From NCBI RefSeq assembly GCF_004138325.1, contig NZ_SBLB01000005.1, positions 558,001 to 622,000 on the forward strand: a DNA stretch of 64,000 nucleotides, in the 5' to 3' direction. The position numbers and the translations under genes are program-made. Origin of the DNA: Spirosoma sordidisoli. Its GTDB lineage: Bacteria > Bacteroidota > Bacteroidia > Cytophagales > Spirosomataceae. The notes under the pieces are model-generated. The model searched no databases. It was not told the DNA's origin and saw only the letters and a program-made list of their open reading frames with translations. Within the stretch, counting starts at the first letter, position 1, and every line of letters begins with the position of its first letter. Shown in pieces: positions 44,770 through 53,919 of this stretch.

Positions 44770-45570
44770 GTGAAAGAACGTTTGGTGGTTATTCCCACAT
44801 ATAATGAAATAGAGAACATCGAGGCTATCATCCGTAAAGTGTTCAGCCTGGCCGAGCCGTTCGACATCCTGATCGTTGACGATGGTTCGCCGGACGGAAC
44901 GGCCCGCCGTGTTCGTGATTTACAGGAAGAATTTCCCCCCAACGGTCCGGTGCAGCGGCTTCATCTGCTCGAACGGCGGGGTAAACTGGGCCTGGGTACG
45001 GCTTATATCGATGGGTTCAAGTGGGCCCTGTCGCGGGGGTATCAGTACCTGTTCGAGATGGATGCCGACTTCTCTCACAATCCCGACGATCTGATCCGGT
45101 TGTACCACGCCTGCGCGGACGAAGGGCCGCAGCGGGCCGACGTTGCGGTTGGGTCGCGGTACATCAAAGGCGTCAACGTCGTGAACTGGCCCATGGGCCG
45201 GGTACTGATGTCGTATTTTGCCGGGGTGTACGTGCGGTTCGTGACGGGCATGTCGATTATGGACCCCACGGCGGGTTTTGTCTGCTACCGGCGCGAGGTG
45301 CTGGAAGTGATTCTGCACAACCCAATCAAGTTTGTTGGGTATGCGTTCCAGATCGAAATGAAATTTACGTGCTGGAAATATGGCTTCCGGATTACCGAAG
45401 TCCCCATTATTTTCACCGATCGTACCAAAGGCGTCTCAAAAATGTCGTCCAAGATTTTCAAGGAGGCCGTTTTTGGCGTACTACAGATGAAAATCAGCAG
45501 TTTCTTTCGCCATTATATCCCGCGTCGGGAAGCGGCCGTACGAGCCGAGGAACCCGTCGATGCGGTATAG
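44770..45570 (+). CDS. GT2 polyprenol-phosphate mannosyltransferase-like protein
   Basis: The 266-residue protein is a GT-A fold glycosyltransferase that would transfer a sugar from a nucleotide donor to a polyprenol phosphate at the inner membrane. It begins KERLVVIPTYNEIENIEAII, then IVDDGSPDGTA, GTAYIDGFKWAL, and the metal-binding FEMDADFSHNPDDL. The C-terminal FQIEMKFTCWKYGFRITEVP and IFTDRTKGVSKM are typical of dolichyl-phosphate mannose synthases. There is no C-terminal membrane anchor. The start is GTG at 44770, which gives the standard N-terminus; no better ATG is available. It stands after hemG by 73 nt. The sugar could be mannose or glucose. Confidence 0.88.
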   Translation: MKERLVVIPTYNEIENIEAIIRKVFSLAEPFDILIVDDGSPDGTARRVRDLQEEFPPNGPVQRLHLLERRGKLGLGTAYIDGFKWALSRGYQYLFEMDADFSHNPDDLIRLYHACADEGPQRADVAVGSRYIKGVNVVNWPMGRVLMSYFAGVYVRFVTGMSIMDPTAGFVCYRREVLEVILHNPIKFVGYAFQIEMKFTCWKYGFRITEVPIIFTDRTKGVSKMSSKIFKEAVFGVLQMKISSFFRHYIPRREAAVRAEEPVDAV

Positions 45571-45603
45571 GGCGTTGGATCGTCGGTCGGCACCTATTTT
45601 ATT

Positions 45604-45640
45604 GCGCACCCGTTGTTGTGGGAACACAGCAGCGGGTGTT
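45604..45640 (+). terminator. Possible terminator hairpin after the GT2 gene
   Basis: GCACCCGTTGTTGTG and CACAGCAGCGGGTG can pair around a GGAA loop with two G-U pairs. Only a weak T-run (GCGTTTGG) follows, so termination is uncertain. Confidence 0.4.
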
Positions 45641-45690
45641 GCGTTTGGTGCTATTCTGACCAGTCTTGTTTCCATTAACCCGCTGCCTCT

Positions 45691-46152
45691 ATGAATTTAA
45701 TTTACCGACTGGCTACTGAAGCTGACCTGATCGAAATTGTCCGGCTGCTGGCCGACGACCCGCTGGGGGCTGCGAGAGACCCTTTTCAACTGCCTCTGCC
45801 CGAGTCGTACTACCGGGCGTTCCGGGCCATTGCGAACGATCCGAACCAGGAGCTGACGGTTGCCGAACAAAATGGCGAGATCGTAGCCACGTTTCAGCTC
45901 AGTTTTATTCCGTGTCTGACCCACCAGGGCAGTACCCGGGCGCAGGTAGAATCGGTTCGGGTTAAATCGACGTACCGGGGGCAGGGCATCGGCACTACCG
46001 TGTTTGAGTACATTATCCGGCGCGCCAGCGAAAAAGGAGCCCGTCTGCTTCAGCTCACTACCGATAAGAAACGGCATGATGCCAAACGATTTTACGCGTC
46101 GCTCGGCTTTGTCGATTCGCACGAGGGCATGAAGCTGAATTTACACCAATAA
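45691..46152 (+). CDS. GNAT family N-acetyltransferase
   Basis: The 153-residue protein has the GNAT fold. It starts NLIYRLATEADLIEIVRLLA; the acetyl-CoA pyrophosphate loop is RVKSTYRGQGIGTTVFEYII (R/Q-x-x-G-x-G), and motif B is AKRFYASLGFVDSHEGMKL. Full-length and single-domain. It transfers an acetyl group to an amine, but the substrate is unknown. The residue pattern resembles small-molecule or aminoglycoside-type relatives only generally. It is followed by a double hairpin terminator. Confidence 0.88.
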   Translation: MNLIYRLATEADLIEIVRLLADDPLGAARDPFQLPLPESYYRAFRAIANDPNQELTVAEQNGEIVATFQLSFIPCLTHQGSTRAQVESVRVKSTYRGQGIGTTVFEYIIRRASEKGARLLQLTTDKKRHDAKRFYASLGFVDSHEGMKLNLHQ

Positions 46153-46202
46153 CCCGTACTGATTCAACTGATGCGGCCGGCTACCCGCGGGCCGCATCGG
46201 TC

Positions 46203-46246
46203 GGGGCGGTGATCATACCATTGGGTATGGTCACCGCCCTTTTTTG
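46203..46246 (+). terminator. Rho-independent terminator after the GNAT gene
   Basis: GGGCGGTGA (46204-46212) pairs with TCACCGCCC (46231-46239) with a further inner ATACC/GGTAT pairing, followed by six T residues (46240-46245). A separate hairpin, GATGCGGC/GCCGCATC (46170-46198), lies just before. The rest of the gap to 46420 is A/T-rich and must hold the SusC promoter. Confidence 0.85.
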
Positions 46247-46420
46247 TATTAATCCTAGTATTTATATGGTTTGGGTTGAATTATAATATATCGTCAAATA
46301 AACAATTAGTGGTATAATTCTTATATAAAAGCCAGTAACACCAAATTTTATTCCATAAACTTCTTGGTTGACATATTAACATATTAAATTGCGAGCTGTT
46401 TTTAAGCTATAACCATCAAC

Positions 46421-49400
46421 ATGAACAGAGTTCTACAACTTATTTGTCTTCTGATAGTGGTCCTACTGAGTCAGGCTGCTATGGCCCAGGGTCAGGTAGT
46501 GACCGGAAAGGTAACAGGCGACGATGGAGCCACGATTCCGGGGGTTACGGTGCTGGTCAAAGGCACAACCCGGGGCACAACAACCAACGCCGACGGCGAT
46601 TTCCGGATCGAGGCAACGCCCGGTACCCGGCTTGTGTTCAGCTTCGTGGGCTACAAGTCTCAGGAAGTGGCGGTAGGCAATCAGTCGGCTATCTCGGTTC
46701 GCCTGGAGGCCGATGCCACCAACCTGGACGAGGTCATTGTAACGACATTCGGTACGGCCAAACGGGCTTCGTTTACGGGTTCAGCCGGTACGATCTCGGC
46801 CGAGAACCTCAAAACCCGCCCACTTACCAACGTGGGGCAGGCGCTGGCCGGAGCCGCGGCCGGGGTGCAGACAACGGTCGGTAGCGGCCAGCCTGGTTCG
46901 GCGCCGGATATCCGGATTAGGAGGTTCGGCTCGTACTCGTCGGGTAACGATCCGCTGTACGTGGTAGACGGTATTCCGTTTACAGCCAACATCAGCAACA
47001 TCAGCCCGAATGATATTGAGAGCATCACAATCCTAAAAGATGCGGCCTCAACGGCGCTGTACGGCGCCCGGGCCGCCAACGGGGTTGTGGTGATAACGAC
47101 CAAAAAAGGCGTTAAAGACCAGAGCACTATTTCGTTCCGGTATACAAAAGGGCTGAACACCCGCGCCCTGCCCGAATACGAGCGCGTCGGTCCGGCTGAG
47201 TACTACCCGCTGATGTGGGAATCGTACCGCAACAGTTTGGCTTACCGCGCTACGAGCCCGCTTTCTTTGTCGGCTGCTAATGCCGATGCCAGCAGCCGTG
47301 TGGTCGAAAATGTGGGATACAATATTTACAACGTACCTAATAACCAGCTGGTCGGTGTCGATGGGCAGCTTAATCCGAACGCGCGTCTGTTGTACTCGGC
47401 CGAAGACCTGGACTGGGCGAAGCCGCTGATGCGCCAGGGCAACCGGGATGAATACAACCTCAGCTTTGCGGGCGGACAAAACAAAACGGATTATTTCCTG
47501 TCGCTTTCGTACCTGAGCGATAAAGGCTATCTGATTCGTTCCGACTTTGAACGGTATACAGCCCGGCTCAACATCAATTCGCAGATAAAACCGTGGTTCA
47601 GAACCGGTGCCAACCTATCGGCTACCGTGTCGAACTCCAACCAGGCCGATGCCGACGGCAGTACGTCGTTCGTTAACCCGTTCTTCTTCGCGCGCACTAT
47701 GGGGCCGATCTACCCGGTCTATGCCTACGATCCGGCTAATCCGGGGCAGTTTCTGACCCTGCCCAACGGTAACCGGCGTTACGACTACGGCAACCTGACC
47801 GCACTGGGGTTACCCTCCCGTCCGCAATACGCAGGTCGGCATGCCATTGCCGAAACCGAGCTGAACCAGAATTACTTCCGCCGGAACGTGCTGAGCGGCC
47901 GGACCTACGGCGAAGTAACCTTCCTGAAAGACTTTAAACTGACCGCCAACTTCGGAGCCGACATTACCAACATCAACAACGTAACCTACGGCAACCCCGA
48001 AATTGGCGATGGGGCGCCGGCCGGTCGCGCCACGCACGAGTTCCAGAATATCAGTGGCTATAACCTGAACCAGTTACTGAACTACGACAAGTCGATCGGC
48101 AAGCACACCATAGGCGTGTTGCTGGGCCACGAGAACTTCAGCGTGACGGATAATTTTCTGACGGGCTCCCGCTCGCAGCAGGTGCTGGACGGCAATTATG
48201 AACTGGTCAATTTTACCACCACGACCAACCTGAACTCGGTATACAACGTTCGGCGGGTAGAAGGGTACTTCTCGCGTCTCAACTACGACTATGACCAGCG
48301 TTATTTCGTATCGGCATCGGTTCGGCGCGATGGTACGAGCAAGTTCTACCGCGACAGCCGCTGGGGAACGTTCTATTCGGTGAGTGGTGCGTGGCGTCTG
48401 GATCAGGAAGATTTCATTAAAAATATTCCCAGCATCAGCCTGCTGAAACTGCGCGCTTCGTATGGGCAGACGGGTAACGATGGTGGTGGTAATACGGGTA
48501 GCTTCGCTGCCAGCAACACCATCAGCTATTACGCCTGGCAGCCGCTTTTTGCGCTGAACAACAACAATGCGCTGGAAGCTGGTTCACTTCAGACCAGCCT
48601 GGGTAACCGGGACCTGGAGTGGGAGTCGAGCAACTCATCGGACGTGGCCCTGGAGTTTGGTCTGTTCAAAGGCCGCATCACGGGTACGATCGAGTACTTC
48701 AACCGCCAGTCGTCGAACCTGATTTTTGCCGTACCGCTGCCGCTGTCAACGGGGATCACGACCGTTACGCGGAACATCGGGACGATGTACAACCGGGGTG
48801 TTGAACTTGAACTGGGCCTGGAGCCGGTTCGTACCCAGGGCTTTACCTGGCGCATCGACCTGAACGCGACCCGTCTGAAAAACCAGATCACGAAGATGCC
48901 GGACGAAACTCCGGAGATCATTGACGGTACCAAAAAACTGTCGGTTGGTCATTCGATCTATGATTTCTGGCTCCGCGAATACATGGGCGTGAACCCCACA
49001 ACGGGCGAGGCTCAGTACCGGGCCAGCACCTTCGTAGCGGCCAACTCGCGCATTACCGAAGCCGGCGATACCGTAACGACCAGTATCAACAACGCCCGCT
49101 TCCATTACAACGGCACCTCGATTCCCAAACTGACGGGCGGTATCACCAACTCGTTCAGCTACAAAGGACTGACGCTGTCGGGCTTGCTGGTGTACCAGAT
49201 TGGTGGCAAAATTTACGACGGTGCCTACGCGGCTCTGATGGGATCGGGTAGTTACGGCAGTGCCAAACACGTCGATATTCTGAACCGCTGGCAATCGTCC
49301 GGTGACGTAACCAACGTACCTCGCATGGACAATGGCCGAACGGCTGACTTCGATGCGGCTTCTGACCGGTGGCTGACCAGTGCCAGCTATCTCAACATTC

Positions 49401-49606
49401 GTTCGGTAACGCTCGGGTACTCGATTCCGAACACCCTCTCGCGCCGGATATTCGTACAAAACGCGCAGGTGTACATCAGTGGCGAGAATTTCTTCCTGCT
49501 GTCGGCCCGGAAAGGGATGAACGTGCAGCAGAGTTTCGCCGGTACCACCTCCAACGTGTTCAGCCCGGCCAAAAGCCTGGTTATGGGTATTTCATTCTCG
49601 CTCTAA
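46421..49606 (+). CDS. SusC/RagA TonB-linked outer-membrane channel
   Basis: The 1061-residue protein begins with a signal peptide (VLQLICLLIVVLLSQAAMAQ). A carboxypeptidase-regulatory-like domain follows (VVTGKVTGDDGATIPGVTVL), then the plug, with VIVTTFGTAKRASFTGSAGT, RIRRFGSYSSGNDPLYVVDG and TALYGARAANGVVVITTKKG, and the barrel. It is paired with a SusD gene 14 nt downstream. Unlike the first pair, no glycoside hydrolase, sulfatase, peptidase or regulator is adjacent, so the substrate is unknown. The upstream 170 nt are A/T-rich; no exact -7 box was found. Confidence 0.94.
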   Translation: MNRVLQLICLLIVVLLSQAAMAQGQVVTGKVTGDDGATIPGVTVLVKGTTRGTTTNADGDFRIEATPGTRLVFSFVGYKSQEVAVGNQSAISVRLEADATNLDEVIVTTFGTAKRASFTGSAGTISAENLKTRPLTNVGQALAGAAAGVQTTVGSGQPGSAPDIRIRRFGSYSSGNDPLYVVDGIPFTANISNISPNDIESITILKDAASTALYGARAANGVVVITTKKGVKDQSTISFRYTKGLNTRALPEYERVGPAEYYPLMWESYRNSLAYRATSPLSLSAANADASSRVVENVGYNIYNVPNNQLVGVDGQLNPNARLLYSAEDLDWAKPLMRQGNRDEYNLSFAGGQNKTDYFLSLSYLSDKGYLIRSDFERYTARLNINSQIKPWFRTGANLSATVSNSNQADADGSTSFVNPFFFARTMGPIYPVYAYDPANPGQFLTLPNGNRRYDYGNLTALGLPSRPQYAGRHAIAETELNQNYFRRNVLSGRTYGEVTFLKDFKLTANFGADITNINNVTYGNPEIGDGAPAGRATHEFQNISGYNLNQLLNYDKSIGKHTIGVLLGHENFSVTDNFLTGSRSQQVLDGNYELVNFTTTTNLNSVYNVRRVEGYFSRLNYDYDQRYFVSASVRRDGTSKFYRDSRWGTFYSVSGAWRLDQEDFIKNIPSISLLKLRASYGQTGNDGGGNTGSFAASNTISYYAWQPLFALNNNNALEAGSLQTSLGNRDLEWESSNSSDVALEFGLFKGRITGTIEYFNRQSSNLIFAVPLPLSTGITTVTRNIGTMYNRGVELELGLEPVRTQGFTWRIDLNATRLKNQITKMPDETPEIIDGTKKLSVGHSIYDFWLREYMGVNPTTGEAQYRASTFVAANSRITEAGDTVTTSINNARFHYNGTSIPKLTGGITNSFSYKGLTLSGLLVYQIGGKIYDGAYAALMGSGSYGSAKHVDILNRWQSSGDVTNVPRMDNGRTADFDAASDRWLTSASYLNIRSVTLGYSIPNTLSRRIFVQNAQVYISGENFFLLSARKGMNVQQSFAGTTSNVFSPAKSLVMGISFSL

Positions 49607-49620
49607 ACGTCAGACAACTC

Positions 49621-51099
49621 ATGAAAAAAATAGTTTTGACAGTGCTCGTCGGGATGGGCCTGTTTGCTACCTCCTGTAAAGAATCCTATCTGGAAACCTC
49701 GCCTACGGGAAGCGTCGATGCCGGAGCTATTTACGCAACGACCAAAAACGCATCGGCCGCTATCAACGGTATTTACCGGGCCATGGTGCTGCGGTATCTG
49801 GACTCGCAGGGGCACTTTGGTCATCCGGCCATGATGATTATCCTGGACGCTATGGGCGAAGATCTGATCCTGAGCAACACCTCCAACAACTGGCACCTGG
49901 GCGAGCAGCGCTGGATTGCCCACCGGTCTGATGTCAATACCATGACCCGCTTCCCGTATCAGCTGTATTACCGGCTCATCGGAAACGCGAACCTGGCTAT
50001 TGCCAACATCGACAACGCTACGGGTTCGCAGGCCGAGCGGAATCAGGTTAAAGGCGAAGCCCTGGCGCTGCGGGCCTTTTCGTACTTCAATCTGGTTCAA
50101 CTCTATGGCAAGCGGTACGACGGAGCCGCTAAGCCAAACAGCCAGCTGGGCGTTCCGCTGGTACTAACGCCGACGACCGATGGACTGCCCCGCGCTACGG
50201 TAGAAGACGTTTACACGCAGATCAACAAGGATCTGGTCGATGCGGCCGGACTGCTAACGTCGACCCGTACCTATAAGTCGCACATCAATCTGGAGGTGGT
50301 CAAAGGGTTTCAGGCCCGTGTGGCGCTCACGCAGCAGAACTGGGCCGATGCCGCCAGGTTTGCCGCCGAGGCCCGTAAGTCGTTTTCGCTGATGAGCATC
50401 GCGCAGTATCAGGAAGGATTTTCTGACATCAATAACCCCGAGTGGATGTGGGGCTTCGATCACATTGAAGATCAGTCGGAGTTTTTTGGAGCGTTTCACT
50501 CATATATCTCCAGCAACTTCAACTCGACCAATATCCGGGTCACGCCCAAGCTGATCAATAAACTGGTGTATGATCAGATTCCGGCTACGGACGTCCGGTC
50601 GAAAATGTGGGTAAAAGCCCCGACAGCGGCTAACTCGGTTGTGCCGACGGGTGGTTTGCGGGTTGCCTACATGACTCAGAAGTTCCGGCTGCCGGGTACG
50701 CCGTCGACCAGCACCATGGGCGATATTCCGTACATGCGGGCGGCTGAAATGTACCTGATCGAAGCCGAAGCGCAGGCCCGGCTGGGCAAAACAACCGAAG
50801 CCGCCGGGGTGCTGTTCGACTACGTTAGCAAGCGTGATCCGGCCTATGTTCGGTCGACCAAAACCGGTACGGCCCTGATCGACGAAATTCTTTTCCACCG
50901 CCGTATCGAAATGTGGGGCGAAGGGGTTCGGTTTACCGATCTGAAACGGATGAATCTGCCCCTGAACCGGAACGGAGCCAACCACAACCCGGCGGTAGCT
51001 GTCATCTTCGACGTAAAAGCAGGTGATCCTCAGTGGGAGTTCCTGTTCCCGCGCCGGGAGCTGGATTCTAACAAAGCCATTGTGCAGAACCCGCTGTAA
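49621..51099 (+). CDS. RagB/SusD family outer-membrane lipoprotein
   Basis: The 492-residue protein starts MKKIVLTVLVGMGLFATSCK, with the lipobox cysteine at residue 19. The SusD fold follows, with QVKGEALALRAFSYFNLVQL, YGKRYDGAAKPNSQLGVPL, YMRAAEMYLIEAEAQARLG and the C-terminal HRRIEMWGEGVRFTDLKRMN. The ATG at 49621 is clearly right: a longer open frame reaches back into SusC, but the lipobox only fits this start. It is coupled to SusC upstream and ends before a strong hairpin. It is a surface binding protein for an unknown nutrient. Confidence 0.94.
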   Translation: MKKIVLTVLVGMGLFATSCKESYLETSPTGSVDAGAIYATTKNASAAINGIYRAMVLRYLDSQGHFGHPAMMIILDAMGEDLILSNTSNNWHLGEQRWIAHRSDVNTMTRFPYQLYYRLIGNANLAIANIDNATGSQAERNQVKGEALALRAFSYFNLVQLYGKRYDGAAKPNSQLGVPLVLTPTTDGLPRATVEDVYTQINKDLVDAAGLLTSTRTYKSHINLEVVKGFQARVALTQQNWADAARFAAEARKSFSLMSIAQYQEGFSDINNPEWMWGFDHIEDQSEFFGAFHSYISSNFNSTNIRVTPKLINKLVYDQIPATDVRSKMWVKAPTAANSVVPTGGLRVAYMTQKFRLPGTPSTSTMGDIPYMRAAEMYLIEAEAQARLGKTTEAAGVLFDYVSKRDPAYVRSTKTGTALIDEILFHRRIEMWGEGVRFTDLKRMNLPLNRNGANHNPAVAVIFDVKAGDPQWEFLFPRRELDSNKAIVQNPL

Positions 51100-51190
51100 C
51101 AAGCATCCGGTGGCGCTGCTGAATCGCCAGAAAAAGACCTGATTCAGCAGAAGCCTCGCGCCGGACGTGCGGCTTACGCTCCCCCACTAT

Positions 51191-51235
51191 GCAACGCGCC
51201 TGACTCAAACCCGAGTCAGGCGCGTTGCTGTTTAT
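51191..51235. terminator. Strong bidirectional terminator after SusD
   Basis: A perfect 16-bp stem joins 51191-51206 and 51213-51228 with a 6-nt AAACCC loop, followed by TGTTTAT. It separates convergent SusD and DUF167 genes. A second inverted repeat (CTGCTGAATC at 51116-51125 with GATTCAGCAG at 51141-51150) lies closer to SusD. Confidence 0.75.
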
Positions 51236-51265
51236 CCGATCGGTTCATGAAAGCAGCCAGTTGCT

Positions 51266-51532
51266 CTAGGGTCGGGCAATCTGGTCGGTAAACCGCGCCA
51301 CGGTCTCGGCCGAAGCGTCGATATCGACCCGTTTGTGCTGACTGGTGAAACCCGCCGTAATCGTGACACTGGCTTTGGGTATGCCCAGCTGTCTGGCCAG
51401 AAACTCGACCAGGTAAGCGTTGGCTTTACCATCCTGCGCCGGTGCTTTGATCTTGACCTGTAGCAGCCCGGCCGCGTCGTAAAACAGCGAATCGACCTTG
51501 CTGCCGGGCTTCACCTTCAGCTGTATCGTCAT
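51266..51532 (-). CDS. DUF167 (YggU) family protein
   Basis: A small 88-residue protein, starting MTIQLKVKPGSKVDSLFYD and continuing LQVKIKAPAQDGKANAYLVE, then LGIPKASVTITAGFTSQHKR. These are the conserved blocks of the YggU/DUF167 family, whose function is unknown. A longer open frame extends upstream but overlaps the reductase gene. The ATG at 51532 overlaps the reductase stop in an ATGA, so the genes are translationally coupled. Confidence 0.88.
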   Translation of the reverse strand: MTIQLKVKPGSKVDSLFYDAAGLLQVKIKAPAQDGKANAYLVEFLARQLGIPKASVTITAGFTSQHKRVDIDASAETVARFTDQIARP

Positions 51533-52437
51533 GCGGGCTGCTGAAGCTGGCTGGCCAGGGTCGCAATGCCTTCCTCGAACGAGTGGGGGGCATACCCTAA
51601 TTCGGTACGGGCTTTGTCGATAATGAAACCGGTGCGGGGTGGTCGGCGGGCCACCTGCGTAAACGTCGACGCGTCGGCCTGGGTGATGAGCGACTTGTCC
51701 AGCCCGAAATAATCGGCGGTGCGGATGGCCATTTCGTAGGGCGTCAGTACTTCTTTGCCCGAGATATTGAAGATGCCGGTGGCCTGTCTGGTAGCAATGA
51801 GCGCGCATCCACTGGCCAGGTCCTCGGCCAGCGTTGGGCTGCGAAACTGATCGGTTACGACCTTGATGGTTTTGCCGTCTTCCAGCGATTTCTTGACCCA
51901 GAGGATAATATTGCTCCGGCTCATGTCGTGCGCAATGCCGTAAACGAGCACCGTGCGGGCAATACCCCAGCGGATGCCGCTGTGCTGCACTACTTTCTCG
52001 GCGGCATACTTGCTCCAGCCGTAGAAGCTGATCGGGTTGGCCGCGGCCGACTCGTCGTACGGTCCGTCGGCTCCGTCGAAGATAAAGTCCGTCGAGACGT
52101 GGCAGAGGAACGCGCCGGTCTGTTTGCAGGCGTCAACGATGTATTCGGTAGCGGTAACGTTCTGTGCCCAGCAGGCTTCCTTGTCGAGTTCGCACTTATC
52201 CACATCGGTCATAGCGGCTCCGTGGATAACGGCCTGTGGCTGAACATCGCTGATCACGTCGAGTACCTGCTGCCGGTCGGTGATGTCCATCGAGCGATAC
52301 GTGTAGCCTTCGGTAAACGGAAGCCGGTTCTGCCCCCGGGCCGTCGCAATCAGCTCAATGTCGGATTGCTGAGCCAGTAAACCAACCAGTTTCTGCCCCA
52401 GCAGCCCATTAGCGCCGGTAATTAGGATTTTTGTCAT
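51529..52437 (-). CDS. RmlD-like NAD(P)-dependent sugar-nucleotide reductase
   Basis: The 302-residue protein is an extended SDR of the dTDP-4-dehydrorhamnose reductase family. It shows MTKILITGANGLLGQKLVGL, AVIHGAAMTDVDKCELD, CHVSTDFIFDG and the catalytic FYGWSKYAAEK (Tyr-x-x-x-Lys). C-terminal RRPPRTGFIIDKARTELGY is also family-like. The other rhamnose genes (rmlA, B, C) are not nearby, so the substrate need not be dTDP-4-keto-rhamnose. The ATG at 52437 is chosen since it begins the Rossmann fold; it overlaps the cyclophilin stop by 4 nt. Confidence 0.85.
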   Translation of the reverse strand: MTKILITGANGLLGQKLVGLLAQQSDIELIATARGQNRLPFTEGYTYRSMDITDRQQVLDVISDVQPQAVIHGAAMTDVDKCELDKEACWAQNVTATEYIVDACKQTGAFLCHVSTDFIFDGADGPYDESAAANPISFYGWSKYAAEKVVQHSGIRWGIARTVLVYGIAHDMSRSNIILWVKKSLEDGKTIKVVTDQFRSPTLAEDLASGCALIATRQATGIFNISGKEVLTPYEMAIRTADYFGLDKSLITQADASTFTQVARRPPRTGFIIDKARTELGYAPHSFEEGIATLASQLQQPA

Positions 52438-53171
52438 AAGTATTGATACCCGTATTGTTTGGTAATCTTCTTTTTCTTGACCCACGCGCCGGTCATACGC
52501 ATCCGTACATCAGCCGTGGGGCGGTCTTTCGGGTCGCGGGGCTGTTGAGCAATGCTGTCGACTACGGCCAGCCCGTGAATCACTTCCCCGAAAACCGTAT
52601 AGCTGCCGTCCAGGTGCGGGCTGCCGCCGAGGGTTTTGTAGGTCTGCTTCTGCGCATCGGTCATGACCCGCTCCGGCGCGCGGCTCCGGCTCCGTTCGAT
52701 CTGCTTTTGCAGCTCATCGTCGGGCCAGACGCGGCCCTGCACGATGTAAAACTGGCAGCCGCTCGACGCTTTGGCGGGATTATTGTCCCGGGCTGCGGCC
52801 AGCGACCCTTTCTTATGGAACAAGTTCGGTAAAATTTCGGCCGGAACGGTATAGCCTACGTCGCCATTACCCAACGGTTCGCCGGGTCTGGCCTGTTTCG
52901 AGTTGGGGTCGCCCCCCTGAATCATAAAATTTTGAATAACCCGGTGAAAGAGCAGGCTGTCGTAAAATCGCCGGTCAACGAGCTTGATGAAGTTTTCCTT
53001 ATGCTTTGGCGTCTGGTCATACAGGACGAGCTGCATGGGGCCGTAGGGCGTTTCGAGCGTAACGAGATAGTCTTTCTTTTTGCCGGGTTTACCGGGGCCT
53101 CGTGCGTTGTTGTCGGCATGGGCCTTTGACAGGAACGGAAGGAACAACAGGAGCCAGAACGCTTTTTTCAT
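52434..53171 (-). CDS. Cyclophilin-type peptidyl-prolyl isomerase, exported
   Basis: The 245-residue protein has a signal peptide (AFWLLLFLPFLSKAHAD) and a single cyclophilin domain with TPKHKENFIKLVDRRFYDSL, LFHRVIQNFMIQGGDP and YTVFGEVIHGLAVVDSIAQ. The substrate-binding Arg and Phe of the active site are in the HRVIQNFMIQGGD stretch. An insert of about 30 residues rich in charged residues (QIERSRSRAPERVMT) precedes the last strand block. It accelerates proline isomerisation in the periplasm. It starts a minus-strand set with the reductase and DUF167 genes through 4-nt overlaps. The ABC gene lies 5 nt upstream. Confidence 0.92.
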   Translation of the reverse strand: MKKAFWLLLFLPFLSKAHADNNARGPGKPGKKKDYLVTLETPYGPMQLVLYDQTPKHKENFIKLVDRRFYDSLLFHRVIQNFMIQGGDPNSKQARPGEPLGNGDVGYTVPAEILPNLFHKKGSLAAARDNNPAKASSGCQFYIVQGRVWPDDELQKQIERSRSRAPERVMTDAQKQTYKTLGGSPHLDGSYTVFGEVIHGLAVVDSIAQQPRDPKDRPTADVRMRMTGAWVKKKKITKQYGYQYL

Positions 53172-53176
53172 GAGGA

Positions 53177-53803
53177 TTAAAGAAGAACCTGATTGGCAAA
53201 TGCGTCTTTCAGGCGCTGGTCGTGGGTTACCACAATCAGGCTGGCCCCGATCTGTTCCGACTGCTGCCGAAGCAGGTCGACGACCCGCGCCGTATTTTCG
53301 TCGTCGAGGCTGGAGGTGGGTTCGTCGGCCAGTATGACGCCGGGCTGGTTCATCATGGCGCGGGCAATGCTGACGCGCTGTTGTTCGCCCTGACTGAGCT
53401 GGTTGGCTTTTTTGCTGAGATGATCACCGAAGCCGAGCTGACCGGCCAGCTCGCGGGCGCGGGCTTTGTTCTGCGGTTTTTCGGCCAGGTAGTTGGCCAG
53501 CAGCAGGTTGTCGAGTACGGACAGCGAGCTCACAAAATGCGGTTTCTGGTAGACAATACCCACGTGGCTGGCCCGGAAAGCCGCCGTTTCGGCCGGGCTA
53601 AGCTGGGTCAGTTCGGTCTGGTTCATGGTAACCGAACCGCTCTGGGGCCGAAGCAGCAGCGCCAGCAGGTGCAGAAACGTAGTTTTGCCCGTGCCTGAGC
53701 GGCCGAGAATCAGGAGCGCTTCGCGGTCGGCGCAGTAAACGTCCGGAAAAACGAACTGCCTGGACGGACCGTAGGCAAACGTAAGTTGGTTAGTTGCCAG
53801 CAT
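53177..53803 (-). CDS. ABC transporter ATPase, LolD-like
   Basis: The 208-residue ATPase has Walker A GRSGTGKTTF (34-43), the Q-loop VGIVYQKPHF, signature LSQGEQQRVSIARAM and Walker B VILADEPTSSLDDEN, followed by the switch His in VVTHDQ. Short length and pattern match the MacB/LolD group, which powers lipoprotein release or efflux. No permease gene is adjacent, so its membrane partner must be elsewhere. The ATG at 53803 starts the usual LATNQLTFAYG; a start 21 nt further upstream is also open. It is first in a probable operon with the cyclophilin, reductase and DUF167 genes. Confidence 0.9.
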   Translation of the reverse strand: MLATNQLTFAYGPSRQFVFPDVYCADREALLILGRSGTGKTTFLHLLALLLRPQSGSVTMNQTELTQLSPAETAAFRASHVGIVYQKPHFVSSLSVLDNLLLANYLAEKPQNKARARELAGQLGFGDHLSKKANQLSQGEQQRVSIARAMMNQPGVILADEPTSSLDDENTARVVDLLRQQSEQIGASLIVVTHDQRLKDAFANQVLL

Positions 53804-53823
53804 TGGATAGGGGCGAATCACCA

Positions 53824-53831
53824 CAAAAATA
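53824..53831 (-). promoter_or_regulatory. Probable -7 box for the ABC ATPase operon
   Basis: CAAAAATA reads TATTTTTG on the minus strand, matching TAnnTTTG, 20 nt before the ATPase ATG. The divergent purN box is 12 nt away. Confidence 0.45.
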
Positions 53832-53842
53832 GGTAAAAGTTG

Positions 53843-53850
53843 TATGTTTG
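53843..53850 (+). promoter_or_regulatory. Probable purN -7 box
   Basis: TATGTTTG matches TAnnTTTG exactly and lies 69 nt before the TTG start chosen for purN. It shows that an in-frame TTG at 53848 is inside the promoter and cannot be the start. Confidence 0.5.
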
Positions 53851-53919
53851 AGCCGATTGTCGTGCGTATCGGTTCGTTCAGCTGCGTTACCGACTTTCCG
53901 CTACCAACTCGTACCTACC

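Noticed and set aside
49369-49620. Upstream extension of the second SusD frame into SusC
   Set aside because: The extension overlaps SusC and hides the lipobox. The ATG at 49621 gives a standard lipoprotein signal.
51529-52437. Reductase as RmlD of a rhamnose pathway
   Set aside because: No rmlA, rmlB or rmlC nearby, so the specific name is not used; only the family is called.
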